DNA from: Epiperipatus broadwayi
Lineage: Eukaryota; Onychophora; Udeonychophora; Euonychophora; Peripatidae
Assembly: GCA_028023455.1 (NCBI GenBank)
Contig: JAQFVV010000001.1
Coordinates: 19,093,611-19,157,610 of the forward strand
Direction: 5' to 3'
DNA length: 64,000 nt
Part shown: piece after piece, positions 22,091 to 35,145 of the stretch
How positions within the stretch are numbered: position 1 is the stretch's first letter
Layout: each line of letters opens with the position of its first letter
Made by a program: the position numbers and the translations under genes
The notes under the pieces: generated by a model
Told to the model about the DNA's origin: nothing
What the model saw: the letters and a program-made list of their open reading frames with translations, nothing else
Database searches by the model: none

Positions 22091-23880
22091 GATTTTTATT
22101 TGTTTTGTTTTTCATATTTGTATCATTTTTAATATTAATAATTCTTGCTTGGCTTAATTTTTTTTGTTATATCTGCATACAAATTTATCTCTTTCCACGT
22201 GTTTTCAGTAAGTATAGCCATATTATGTGTCTAGGATTTTTTTTCCTTTTTTCAGAGTATTACTTTTTTTTTCCCCTGCAGTTATTTGTTTTAAATAACT
22301 GTCATATCCTTAATTAAAATATTGATTATGTTTTTTACATACTATAATTAATTTTGTATGAAATATTATACCTTTTATTAAACCACGTTGTAATTTAAAC
22401 TTTCTACGTAAACAGCAGCACCTTCTATTGATAGTAAAGCAATTTAGTTTTTGAAAAAAGATACTAAAGAGGACATTTAGGTTCAGTTTAGTTAAAAGCT
22501 AATTAATTCTCAATTACAAGATATTTAACCTTTCTTTATTAAATGTTTTTAAGCAGTGAAGTTAAAGATTAATGGAGATAGATTAATGGATAAATAGATA
22601 GATGAAGATATATTTGAATAAAAAAGATCAAAATACATTTATTTGGAAGTAATTAATAATGTTGTACACACACACATATATATATATAATCAAATAATAC
22701 TTGTTAAAATAAGTGAAATAATATATTTAAAGATTTTGTTATATAACTAGGTATAATTTCTTGATTTATATATATATTGTCTTAAAACAGAACAAATCGC
22801 CAAATATGTCTTATCAATATTGTAAAACTTTTTTTTTTTTTTCAAATAAAGAAATAAAAATAATAAAAATTGCTCACTATAATTATTTATTAAAATATTT
22901 GAAATGTTAGTTATTGCAACATATAGATATATATTAAATCTATATTTTTTTGATCTAGAAAAATTATTTAGCTTGATACAATAAAAAATGTATATCCTTA
23001 TTAATCATAGATCGCGAGTATATAATAAAGAAGTCTTTTTTTTTCTTTAAAGCACATTTAATAAGATAAATATTGCCTATGTCTAAAAAACCTTCAAATG
23101 TACAAAAAAGTTATTTTTCAATAAGAATTACCTTTTTTTTTTTTTTTCATTTTAATGTCAATTATTTAAAAATATATTTAATAATACAGCTACATATTGC
23201 TTTTTTTTTTTTTGTATTATATATTTATCTACTACTGGGTATACATATTGCTGTTTGTAAAAAGAATTTCATTATTAGTTGAAAGAAGACTAATGTCTTT
23301 ATAGCTACTTTTACAGTATAATAGCTCATATGATTTAAAAGAATAGCTTAATTAATTAAATCAGATTCATTAAACGCATCAGTCAGGATAATGAGTTTAG
23401 TGGCTTTGTTCTAAGTATAAAAATAAAAAAAAACATAAAACATAATCGTATTTTTAGTTGGACTATTAGAGCAACATATAGTATGTAAAGCGGAAGGGGG
23501 GGTGATATGAATGTTCTTTTATTAATATTTCTAATTATGATAGATCTGGGCTTTAGTTGAGAAATAAAGGAAGAAACTTCTAAAAATAATCAGATTATGG
23601 TTCTAAGAAGCAATTTAATGACAGCAATTTACTTGGTCAATAATCTAAAGATCATTTATAAAGTAAAAAAATATTGCAAAACTCGGGAATAGCTCTGCTC
23701 TATAAAAATGGAATATTGTTGAATTTTATAAAATTAATATGAAAAAAAAAGCAAAAAGTCTATTTGAAAAATAGACATCTATTTTAAAGATACATATAAT
23801 AAAGTGATGGATGAAAAATATTGTGAGAATCAATGAAAAGTGCATCAGATGAGTTAGGAAGAATATTAGTAAATTAAATA
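22091..23880. other. T/A-rich DNA without recognised genes
   Basis: Multiple T homopolymers of 9-15 bp (22830, 23130, 23200) and short TA runs. Apparent open frames are hydrophobic products of T-rich sequence, with no homology I recognise. Confidence 0.4.
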
Positions 23881-24190
23881 TGCTCCAATAAGTCTTGTTT
23901 TGATGACTACTGTACCGGTCAAAAGATCCCAACAACAATGACAAGACTGAAACTGCAAAGTCGGATTCAAACTCAGTCAAACCAAACTGAATTCAAACCC
24001 AACTCACAAGCTCAGATCAAATCATTGGATGACATATGTTGATGGTACATGACAATGCGCCAAGAAACTATCTCAACAGATGATCTCTGAGACCCCTGAT
24101 CTGACTCTAATAACGTATAATAAAATAACTAAGGATATTTATAAGTCAATTCATATATGTATGTTCGGGTTGCCAACACTGACAGCGAGC
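23881..24190 (-). other. Less AT-rich segment with a tRNA-like B box (possible SINE, minus strand)
   Basis: Composition changes sharply: 'actgtaccggtcaaaagatc' and 'tgagacccctgatctgactc' stand out from flanking DNA. On the minus strand near 23995 'tgggtttgaattcagt' resembles a Pol III B box (GGTTCRANTCC). A convincing A box was not found, and no target duplication was identified. Confidence 0.35.
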
Positions 24191-26930
24191 ATTAATATTA
24201 AAATAATTATTGAATAGTAAAGAAAGTTAAAAAACCAAATGTGTTAATAAAATGTTTAATAATAATAAATATTTTGTTCAACTTTTATGATTAAGATTAT
24301 ATAGATTACTTCTAGTCTTTAAACGGAATTTATATTTTACAATAAGAATGGCAGTCATTATTATATACCAATAACTATTACGTAATATTATAGGAGGAGT
24401 ATATGTGTCTATGCCCTGACAAGTAAATAAAGGTAGATAAAGGTATTTGGTTTTGACAGAAATTATTATTCTAATTCTAAAAGAAAAAATGTGAGATTCA
24501 TTTTCACATTCGTAAATCAACTCACAAAAAGCGTGATAACTATTAGGGCATACCTTTACTGTTTAACAAAGAATTTATTTAATAAGAAATGAATACGAAG
24601 TTGTTTGACTTTAATAAAATCAATTCATCATGATTTATGAGTATGAGAGTGGGGCTTTATTTGAACTGAGAAATAATAGTGCTGACAACTTATGAGCTAT
24701 AAAAATGAATATGAAAGATAATGGCTTGTCGGTGATTTAAGTAGGAGGGTTTGTGTTTTACAAGGCTTTCTGCCCTATCAAGGAGACATGGAACACAGGG
24801 AAAGGCAGGCCAGGTAATAGCCACAAACCTTTGGTGTTCCAAATATAATACGAGTGAGGGAGGAAGATATTTCTTCCTATATAATTAAATTAATGATAAT
24901 ATCACTGAGGACAAGCCTACAAAGCATGAGATGGCTTGCATCAGCAATATTCGGAAAATGATGACTTGATAATCATTGTGTTTAAATAATAAAACCCATT
25001 TTATATAAGGAATGCTCTACGTGATGACCTAATCAAGTTAAATTAAAGTCAAGCATGCTTTAACCAAAAAGTACTTAACGCAATTAGGAATTATATTAAT
25101 TATACCCTAAATATCATGCCCTCCCAGAATATTAATACAGAAATACAAATTTAAATTAGAATATGTTCATTTTATTCTCTTTATCAAACTTTAGCAAAAC
25201 ATTTTAAGATTATGAATATGAATAGATAAACATTTGTAAACTAGATAAAATAGTCAGGGCATAGGTTAGAAACTGAGCTAATAATTTATTATTAGCCATT
25301 AATAAAAATAGCAAAATTTGTATAAATCCTTCAACTTGACAATTAATAGAACCATCTTAAATTAGTTCCAATGGGCAAAATTTACTATCAAACTTAATAT
25401 TATATTATTTTCATGAGGTACATGTAACAAAAGAAATTATTGTTGAGTTGAAGTATTATTGGCATATAATCAAAAATAAAAGATATTAATAATCATCTAG
25501 CAAATATATAATAAGGTTAGACAGTCAAATCACCATCGTAAGAAAAAAAGAAAGTTAACATAATACTAATTTTAAAGAACTAGAGATTAAGATAGAGAAT
25601 TACTACATAATTTAGGATAGTATAAATAAAAAGAAAATTTTACAGTAGATAGCTTAAAAGGTGTTTTAACTTAAAGTTCAGAACTGGACAGAAAGTTGCA
25701 GTTCAAAAGGAAAGATTTTACCCGTCCTTCCCTGGCTTGTTCCTTAGTGTACACAGTAGAGTCTGATTTGGTTGAAACATAGGTGCACATTTTCACTTAT
25801 TTTAATAGCATTTTGATTGATTCTTTCAGGTTTTGGAAGCACGATTGGTGTGGAAATGTTTAAATTTGTAGCTACATCAAAGATCTTCTGGGGACTTCGG
25901 GTTCAGCAGTCAAACTCCCGAAGTTAGCCCCTCACCATGATGGAGACACTATAAAGATTTTTTATTTAAGATGCACATAGCTTCTATTAGCACTTCTTTC
26001 AAAAAAAATATGGCTTCTCCTTCACCAAACATTTCCAGGCTATTTATACCTGTTCACTCTGGTTTCCCACCTATTCCGACTTTAGATGCCTTCAGGCCAA
26101 AGCTTCTTACATTATCAAAGTTACAAATTTTTGTTAATTGATTTAGATGCATTCCTTCGATAAGGCTTTCAAACTCATTAACTTTGAATTCATTTTCTAA
26201 TTAGAAAATGAATTTGTAAATCTAAAAATGATTTTAATCAAGAACTGACCTTACATTTTAAATTATAATATTTTTGCTAATTAATAAAACTTTCCCCATT
26301 GTCCTTGAAAAAGGATGATCTGAAAGCTTATCGAAAGAATGTAGCTTTTAATCACTGAAATTTAAACAAACCAACAAAAGTAAGAAAAAACATTCCCGAC
26401 GCAATGAAACTTTATAACGAATAAAAATATTTAAATATTTATAAATATATATGCACAATTCACATAATTATAATATATGTGTTTTTATGAATACTTTTAT
26501 CATGAATTTATTAATGACATTGATTGATTTAAATATTAAACTAGTTAGTTTTAACACACATGTATATAATACTGTTTTTTAAGAAAACTAGGGTGTGTTG
26601 AAGGTATAAAGCCCCATTGCATTTGTAAATTCATGGTTAGTACTAGGGTTTGAAGTGGGCTACATGTGAGATATCATGAAGCTAGGATCGAACTTAGATC
26701 CGACTGCTTCACTACGTATATTTTTATTTCAATAAAAACAAATAAAAGTTATGCAAAGAGGAAAATGATATCATGTTGTGTAGGAAAGAATTTTCCAAAA
26801 ATCTATACAGTAAAAACGAAAAAAAGGAACCCATATAATTATATTGTCACATTTAAAATTTCAATAATATATGCAGAATAGAAAAGGTCTAGGAAATAAT
26901 GGAATCATTTTTGATATATTTTAAAAACTG
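24191..26930. other. Unassigned DNA with islands of higher G+C
   Basis: Islands at about 24720-24960 ('gggaaaggcaggccaggtaa') and 25720-26110 ('cccgtccttccctggcttgt') interrupt AT-rich sequence. Neither carries a long frame on either strand. The second contains a strong hairpin at 25891-25935, listed separately. A weak B-box-like site, 'aagttcgatcctagc' on the minus strand, lies at about 26690. They may be LTR or SINE fragments without a partner in this window. Confidence 0.4.
25891..25935. other. GC-rich stem-loop
   Basis: The bases 'acttcggg' and 'cccgaagt' form an 8-bp perfect stem around a 15-nt loop, extended by 'gggg' and 'cccc' across a small internal loop. In a ~75% AT context such a stem is striking. 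Function is unknown. Confidence 0.6.
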
Positions 26931-27995
26931 GTGAAATAATAGAAAAATTATTAATAAAACAAATTGTTGACTAATAAAGACCTACCAAATACCAAATAGA
27001 ATGCAGTAGAGATATTCAAGTTTAAAATGTGATAAAAGATAAAAAGACATTATAAATTACAGATCTATCAAATATTATATGATATTTAATGATATCATTA
27101 CAAATCATCTTCAGTGAACTTTGGACTCAAGCCAACACAATAAAAAGTTATAATCAAAATGGTCATATCTCAGCAGACAACACCTTGATTTTAAAAGAAA
27201 AATTGTACAAATAAAAAATCCATGAGTATAAATTGTTATTATATATAGATTTTATCAGTTTATATTTTTTGGATGTGATTAAAATTTTAAAATATCTTGA
27301 TATAAATTCATCTATTGTGAAATTCTAAAGAATAGTTCTTAAAATGTAATAGAAATCATGTAATTATATGATTATATTAAAAATTTGATAGTGAAAATGA
27401 GTTATCGCATGGAAATTATATTTTTTCTAACCATTAAAACAAGAAGCAAATGAAGAAAAACTAATGAAGATTATTTTTAAGTCATCCAGATTTTACAATG
27501 GTGATATTTTTGTACATAATGCTAGAGAACTGCTAGCAGTGTTACAAAAACTATCAGATAAAAACAAAAAAGTAGAAATATACATTAATGCTAAAATCAT
27601 AAATAATATTTAGTTGTTTTTCAAGTAAATAAAAAGTAGCATTAATAGTAATAACAATAATAAATCCTTTGATCACATTATTAATACAGAGAGAAACATA
27701 ATTGTAAAGTTTAAATGTGAAATTAGCCTTGAATAGTACTTGTGGTAGAAATAATGATACAACATAATATGATTATGTGCCTGAAATAAAAAATTTAATA
27801 AAGATATTTTTAGTCATGGATCCGAGACATTAGTACCTAATAGGAAATTGATAAAGCAATTGAACACAGAGCAAAATAAGAAGAGATGTATGTAGAAATT
27901 AATAAAGAAGATTCAAAAGTGAACTATTTGGACAACATAACAAATGGCTATCACTACTATTATTGAAAGAATTATACAATTAATAAAGCTTATCT
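26931..27995 (+). mobile_element. Decayed RTE-like non-LTR retrotransposon (RT fragments)
   Basis: Translated pieces follow the order of an RTE-type ORF2. Near 27110 a piece reads SELWTQANTIKSYNQ with I-S-A-D following, comparable to the block before the RT palm. Near 27500 is D-I-F-V-H-N-A-R-E-L-L-A-V-L-Q-K-L-S-D-K in place of the catalytic F-A-D-D region, then E-I-Y-I-N-A-K-I. Near 27830 is L-V-P-N-R-K-L-I-K-Q-L-N-T-E-Q, equivalent to the C-terminal 'lt....rLq..Qr.meR' block. All blocks are separated by stops and frameshifts. The order agrees with the better copy at 55.4-58.2 kb. Confidence 0.65.
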
Positions 27996-29026
27996 AAGAC
28001 ATGTTGCTAATAGGGCAACAATAAATGAATAGTTAAAATGTTGGAGAAAAATAGAAATAGAGAAATTGCACATGTGATGGATGGATCACATAAATATTTG
28101 GAGTGATATGTAGCAACTGAAGAGACCTTGATTTCCAACAAATTTACAAAATATTTCATTCTATATATATTTATTATATGTATATATTGTTCTGGAAAAC
28201 TGGACAATGCCAGATGCATATATACACAGGCAAATAAATAATTCCATACACAAATATAATTTTTTTTATGTAACATAACAAGATTTTCTAATGAATAGGT
28301 ATTACAAAAAAGTTGTTTCTTAATTGAGATTTATACTCATGATGATAATCAGACATAGTACTAATTATATCACTATTTGATATGGAATATCCAGGTTATA
28401 TTCTCTAATAATTATATATCAAACCATGTCTTATAATATTATACTTCACTTTCAACCCAAAAATTTTTAGATGGTTTGAATAACATCATCCCTAATCATG
28501 AGCACTATTTTTATTTAGAAAGAATATCTATAGATAAAACAAATATCATCTTAATTTTTCATCATCAACATCTTTGCATTTCCCTTTTTCAGAACATGAT
28601 TTTTCAGAATCAATAGGAATTGTTCACATACATGTTAGAATGAGACCCATGAAATAAGAACATCATAGATAATTAAAAAGTTAAATAGTCAAAATTAATT
28701 ATCTGGATAAGTGTTTAACATTACACATATTAATGTACCCAAATACTGCTGAACACTTAAAAATATATACATTTAAAATGCCCATATCTATATTATTTCA
28801 ACCACATTCCTCCTTTAAATAAAGAAAAGCTTGAATTTTTGCAGCCCATTGAAAAGGTGTTCCTTTTAAATGGACTACAAGCAAACAAACTTTTCTTTAA
28901 CTAAAAGTGGACTATGGCTGAAATAATATATCTATGGGGTATTTCAAATATTTTATATAAAAATTTCAGCTAGTGTTATGCATTGTTTCTATATAATTAC
29001 ATATGATATCTGTGCTTAGTAAATAG
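27996..29026. other. AT-rich DNA without recognised genes
   Basis: Nothing coding seen. A minus-strand frame of 89 codons at 28007-28276 has no recognisable domain. Confidence 0.4.
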
Positions 29027-29107
29027 AATTGAATATTATATATACATATATAAGAATTAGGGCATAGAATTGAATATTATATATACATATATAAGAATTG
29101 GGGCACT
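29027..29107. repeat. Exact tandem duplication of ~40 bp
   Basis: The block 'gaattgaatattatatatac' plus 'atatataagaatt' and 'gggca' occurs twice back to back with a single change (agggca / ggggca). A recent slippage duplication. Confidence 0.9.
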
Positions 29108-29756
29108 TATTTTGAAAATCCTATTATGTCAGTTATTAATCATTTGTCTTTTAATAGGTCCTTCACAAGAGTAAGCTGTGACTGCACTCTCATATTTGAC
29201 ATTTTATGTGGCATGATGGCACTACAATCACTACTTTTCTATGTTTTAAATCATTGTATATATTAAATTATGATGCGTGACAGGCTGCAACAATTTTTTT
29301 CTAAGAAGCTTCCATTTTTAATGTATTTTAAAAAAATTTCAAAAGATGATAAAAATACATGGAACTAAGTGTGTGATTGGCAGCAGATTCTATTGTTCTT
29401 GCTAAGAAGGAGGTGACAATTTGTGATTGGCTGATGCTTTATATTGTTTTACCCTGTGATTAAATGCCAAAAAAATGTTATTTTCAGTAATTGTTAATGA
29501 TTATAACACAATATTTTTGTAAAAAACATTATTAAACCAAAAATTATATCACATGGGAATGGGGGTTGCCTTCAAAAACACTTTATTTTTAAAAAGTCTA
29601 CTCATAGAAAATGTAGAAAGTATGTTATGAGAACTGGAAATTGCCATGGAAAGTTATTACAGGCTAATAAGAAAATAATTTTTGTAAATACTGTAAGTGA
29701 AATATTTTAATACCAATGATTTTTTAGCTTTTAGAATTTTTTGTTTCTTTGATGAT

Positions 29757-29892
29757 AACTAATTCTAAATAGTCTTGCATTGGTGGTCAAGAGGTCATCG
29801 CGACTGCCTTGCACTTGCAGGCAGTTGCCCGGGTTGTGGGTTCGCATTCCGGCCGATACTATGACACTTTAAAAAAAAACTAATTCTAAATA
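29757..29892 (+). mobile_element. tRNA-derived SINE with 15-bp target site duplication
   Basis: The body (29772-29877) starts 'gtcttgcattggtggtcaag' and has a Pol III B box, GGGTTCGCATTCC, 60 bp downstream. The A-box position is 'tggtcaagaggtcatcg'. It ends 'gacacttt' plus nine A. It is flanked by a perfect 15-bp direct repeat, AACTAATTCTAAATA, at 29757-29771 and 29878-29892. This is diagnostic of LINE-mediated insertion. The head shares 'attggtgg' and 'actgcctt' with the tRNA-Gly-like SINE at 58160, so both may be one family. It is much richer in G+C than its surroundings and looks young. Confidence 0.92.
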
Positions 29893-30459
29893 TATGATTT
29901 TTTAATAATATAAAATTCTAATATCTAATATTTTTTTCTTCTAACTTTTTAAATAGGTATCATGAAGCCAATAATGATGTGTTCTTTTGTTATCATAAGA
30001 TTTTATTTCACAATTTTAAAATATTAATTTTTAAATATTTTTATTGTAATTATTAAGAGTCATAAATATTTATAATGTAACATATAAACTAATTATATAA
30101 TATACATAAAAAAGATTTAATTGCACAAAAACATCAAACATGAAGTCATACTAAAAATAACAACCTCTAGAGTCTATTTAAAATTTGCTGGGCAAGATTG
30201 ACAAGAATATAGTTAAACCATTTCATTGGTTCTTCATTTCCAATATACATACATCTTTTCTTTACACAAGTATTTCATATACAAAATAATTGTTACAATA
30301 ATAAATATATACAATAATGATATATGAGAAACAAACAATAAAGAATATATATTCTTTTATAATATTAGTAGTTATATATATATATATATTTATTATAAAA
30401 TGTATATATATATATATATATTACAAATAAAATGTCCATTAATTAAAAACTATTATAAT
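29893..30459. other. AT-rich DNA with (TA)n runs
   Basis: TA microsatellites at 30374-30389 and 30402-30420 are separated by 'tttattataaaatg'. No gene seen. Confidence 0.5.
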
Positions 30460-30680
30460 AACAATAAAAATAATAATTATAATGGTAATTAACTATTATA
30501 TATAGTCTTTCAATCTGCAGAAATACTTTTTAGTTAATTCCTTAACCCTCCTCAACTGTCATTATATTTTTTGAACTTAATGGCAGTTGAAGAGAGTTAA
30601 GGAATTAACCAAAAGTATTTCTGCAGATTAAAAGACTGTATATAATAGTTAATTATCATTATATTTATTATTTTTATTGG
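30460..30680. mobile_element. Fold-back MITE with ~103-bp arms
   Basis: Left arm 30460-30563 and right arm 30579-30680 are inverted copies at roughly 90% identity, sharing 'aatctgcagaaatacttttt', 'gttaattccttaac' and 'caactg(t/c)catta', around a 15-nt loop. No coding frame. The whole transcript would fold into one long hairpin. Confidence 0.9.
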
Positions 30681-30719
30681 TATATATATATAATAATTAC
30701 AAAGAAATCAAGTCATATA

Positions 30720-30855
30720 ACTTAATTTAACAAGCTTATATTACAAGTGTTATTGAATATCCTAGCACCTCACTGATGAAGCCAGTAGCAGAAACCAGTC
30801 TAGGATTGGAGATATTCTGCAAAACTTGTTAAGAGCTTATTTATGAGCTCTATAT
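30720..30855 (-). repeat. Fragment of the module found in the 1041-2490 repeat
   Basis: 'catataacttaatttaacaagctt' followed by 'atatcctagcacctcactga' and 'agccagtagcagaaaccag' matches, in reverse complement, the module near 1330-1400 ('cagtttctagctattggctt', 'cctcagtgagatgctagaat'). This shows the module is dispersed rather than local. (TA)n follows at 30905-30923. Confidence 0.65.
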
Positions 30856-30859
30856 ATAA

Positions 30860-33735
30860 CATAAAATAATGTATACAATATATATAACATAAAATAATGT
30901 ATACAATATATATATATATATATATTGAGAATAATTATTTCTTCCCAAATTAGATTTAGGATAATCTAATAAAAAAATTGCATAGATAAAATAATCATAT
31001 TACAAATTTAAACCATATTAATAATAAGAGAAATGTTTACTTTTATTGGATATAACTGTGAAAGAAATAGTAGGTGAAGAGCAAAACAATCTGTTTTGTT
31101 GTAAGTTCATTTTATTTTTTTCAAAAAAATGAAAATAACGATTTAAATATTTAATAGACTGAATATTAATTAATTAAAAAGTTAAGGGATTAGTATCTTT
31201 AAAACTTGTTTACCAATTAATTAAAAAACAACATGAACAAAAGATGGGAATTTTTATTTCTGAAAAAAATATATTTGTTTTTCAATTAGATAAAAATATA
31301 ATTTTATAATATCGTTTTTGTAAGAAGAAAATCAATTGATCAAGACTTACTGCATTAGTTTCTGAGGTAGGCATGTGATCATATGAAAGATTGATAGTAA
31401 AGTTGTTTTTAGAAAACAAAAATAGTGTTGGCAGTAGCTTAAGCATGGAAGTCTGATATTAAATTAATCTCACTCTTAATTATTTCACAAAAATGATTTT
31501 TGAAAAGCAGTATAACTATGCAGAGCTTATAAGAACCATGTGCTAACTTTTGTTGGAAGATGATTATTAAGAATCCAAAATGGTGCTTGAATAGTGCTTT
31601 TTCTTTTATTTATTTCACTCTATAAGTTACAAATGATAATCTAATTGTGGACTCAATAATGATACAATTCTGTAACCACTATTACAATATGAACACACAA
31701 CTTGGAATTCAACTATAACTTTACTCTTCAGTAATAAAAATGTACATTTTAAAGCAAAATTATTAAAAACAAGTGTTAATTTTTATGAAATATCACAAGA
31801 GTTAGATAGGTTGATTAAGTTTATTCAATGATAATTGATTTATACATTTATAAAATTTTGATGATGGTGCACATGTAAAAAGGATTATATTTAAAATAAC
31901 AAAAGAATCAAGGTTTTTGGAGTTTGAATACATTTTTGGTTGCTGGAGTTTGTTTACCTAGCTATACTTTTATTATTGATAACTTGAGGTTATGATGTTG
32001 TCATACAACTCCATGGAGTGTTCATATCTCAGGCACTGTACCAATTCACTTTCAAGTTTTATATCTTCTAGTCTCTTAAGTCTTAAAAAGAAGTGACATT
32101 TTCAAGTTTTTATATTTTTAGTTGTTTTTCATGGATAATTAACATAACATTATTCCATGAATCTCTGGCTTCAAGTCTCAAAACCAAGTAAGACTTTGAA
32201 AAAAATTTATTTTATATTTAGGGTTTTAGATATCCTATATTGTTTAAATTGAGGTAATTCTCCTGGTGTTCTTGTTGCACTGCATTGCATTACTTTAGAT
32301 CAATGGTTGGATTCTTTACCTATCTCAGACTTCAGGTCATTATTCATTCTTTTAATTATTATATGCCAATCAGATCTCTGGAAAAAGTATGGATTATATG
32401 ACTTGATATAGGAACTTTATTTTAAGTAATATGTATATTTAAAAAAAATAAACTAAATAAGAAAATTTGTCTCACATGAATGAAAAGAATAGGAGAATAA
32501 AGAGAAGTACATTATATAAATAAACATAGATGTTAAGACAGTCAGGTTCAAAAAAGACATATTAGCATTAATAGTTAACAGTGAGTGGTTGCATAGAATG
32601 GAAAGTGATGTGAGGCTTATTTTATGAAATATAATTTTAAAAGTTTTAATTTTTTTATGTAATGTTAAAAATAATTGATTACAAACTTATATGCTGATAA
32701 GGAGCAAAATGGAAGAAAAATGATGTGAAAATATTAAACTATAAACTTGGACCAACAAGATGAAAAAGAATAAAGCTAACTTTTAATGAAAATAAGTGTT
32801 AAACTAAATCCCTGAAGCTACAAAAGGAAAAAGGCTAACTTTTAATAAAATAATTATTAAAATGGGAACCTGGAACTCAAAAAAGAAAGAATCAAAAGCT
32901 AAATAAATAAAAATAACTATCGAAAAATCTATAAAAAAATCTTACACCCAAAAGACTGACTAAATAAGGTATTGTTGATGAGTACACATTTACATTTATA
33001 AACATTAGTTTATATGGGAAGTAATAATTTGTAAATAATGAAAAATGTTTTATTGTTTTTTTTTCAAAGATAATTTTTACTTAGTTTAAAATGGTATGAA
33101 ACATTCTCATTTTCAAAAGAAAGATTGGTAGGAAGATTCAAATTACACTTTTTTCTTCATTGTGAAATATTTTTAGGGTATGATTGTTGTAAGAGAATAA
33201 CTTCATTTTGGAAAGTATTTTTAATAGTCATATTTTTTATAAGATAAATAACTGTCACAGAATTAACATCAGAGACAAATGCTATAACTCTTGATTTTTT
33301 TCCATATATTGATGGGAGTTCTTATGTTTTTATCTGCATTAGGTTTTCTATATACATGCTGACTTTCAGTCAATATCTTCTCCCTCACTTTTTCTTCTAT
33401 GGTAAATATAATAAGAACATTTTATTTCCTATTGTTGGTTTTATTTTTTTGTTTTTGATTTTCTTTAATCTGATAATTATCACTAATCATCTGCTTTTGC
33501 TAAACATTTTATGACTACATTTAATTTTAATAAAACAAATATATTTACACACTTCCAAGTATATATATATAGTTCATTCATTTTTTATTTTTTATATTTC
33601 TTAAATACAATATGTAATCGATTGAGAGAATCTTGTTGATTTTTACTACTTTTATTCTAAAGTCATCTACTTCCTTATCTGCCTCTTTATTTGGATTAAG
33701 TTAATTTATAAAATAGAATGATGTCATACTTGGAT
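30860..33735. other. AT-rich DNA, no gene recognised
   Basis: A 36-bp direct repeat ('ataacataaaataatgtata' plus 'caatatat') occurs at about 30855-30920. Parts of 31.95-32.40 and 33.2-33.7 kb are T-rich on the plus strand and may be reversed, decayed retroelement sequence, but no motif can be read. Confidence 0.35.
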
Positions 33736-33739
33736 AAGT

Positions 33740-34545
33740 TTGCACAAGTAGAATAAAGCAGTCATAAAACTTGAATCACAGTTTATCATATTTGAAATAA
33801 AATAGGAGTTGTATCCTATAGTCGTCAATAGCAACTATAAAAAAGTAAACTATGTTTTGAACTTCGGTGATAAATAAACTTACTTTTGTAATCTTATTGA
33901 AAACTGAGAGTGATTATTTTATTCAAACTAAATGAAAATATGGGACATTTAATAATGAAATCATAATCAGTTATGTAAAGGATCAGTACAGTAGCTCATT
34001 TTTACCAACCATACACTGATAACTTAAAAATAAAATAATTGTAAATATTAAGTAAAACATAATGCTAACATATTCAAAATGATATAGGAATTGGTTAAGC
34101 TCCCTCTATCTGTAAATAAGTGTATAATTCAATAAACTTAATGTTAACCAACTATGAAAATATAAAACAGACAATTCATTTCCTGAGCTTCAGTGATAAT
34201 AAACTTAACTTTTTCCAACAATATTAAAACTTAGGAAATATTTAAGTCAGATAGTAATGTCACAAAATTGTAATTAATTGTGCAATGGATGTAGATAATA
34301 TTTTATTTTTAACAACTCCTGCATTTATAATCAATTTAGAAGCCAAAACATAGTGCTACCTAATTTGAAATTAACTGAAAATTGATTAAGCTATTTTCAA
34401 AAAGACCATATATCAATAAATTTAATGTTAGCAAACTATAAATATATGGAATAAATTGTCTATTATTTGAGCTTCAGTGATAAATAAGCTTCGTTTTGCA
34501 AACTGTGTTGAAATTTGAGGATAACTGTAATATTTAAACCAGTTG
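33740..34545. repeat. Degenerate tandem array, three units of ~280-330 bp
   Basis: The marker 'gaacttcggtgataaataaactt' recurs as 'gagcttcagtgata' at about 33860, 34188 and 34470. Each is preceded by an 'aactat(g/a)aaaatat'-like run and a 'taatgtta(a/g)c' block in units 2 and 3. Divergence is high. A small frame here (34515-34721) has no recognised domain. Confidence 0.7.
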
Positions 34546-34904
34546 CTAATATAGCAAGAATAAGATCTTTCATTTATTTGTTAAAACTTGATCCCCAATT
34601 TAAATGTTCTAAGAATTCCACATTTATTTTAAACAACAATACATATTCAATATATCATTGCTATGCTGTCATATTTTTATCATTTCTGCTCATTGCATTT
34701 GGTGAGGCATCTCTGGCTTAAACCACCAATAATTCTAGGACTTATGAATTAGCTGGGTTTCTGGTTTTATACTATTACATATATGACTTCATATATGTGA
34801 ACAATTTCTCATAGATGGATATGTTTAAATATCATATACATGCAATTTAAATAGTAAAGTTTTCATTTTATAATAGCACATTGCAAAACTGGATTATTAT
34901 TCCA

Positions 34905-35145
34905 AGTTAATAACAATAAATTTCCAAGTCACAACCCTCCCCTCTCCTTCCTCTACATCAATCAGCACAAATGATTATTTTATTATCAAACCAAAAAATT
35001 ATGAGACTGCTATACTATTGAAGGTTGGCAACAACAAATTTCAGAGTCAGGCCCTCATTCCTTCAATGACTATGTTTACCTAATCAATGTAAATGATTAT
35101 TTTACCCCCTCCCTCGAAGAGTTATGTGACTGCTAAAATGTATTA
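34905..35145. repeat. 118-bp tandem duplication
   Basis: Units begin 'caataaatttccaagtca' (34914) and 'caacaaatttcagagtca' (35032). They share 'tcaatgtaaatgattatttt'-like and 'ttatg(a/t)gactgcta' blocks. Pyrimidine-rich, C-containing stretches ('ccctcccctctccttcctct') make them stand out. Confidence 0.75.
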
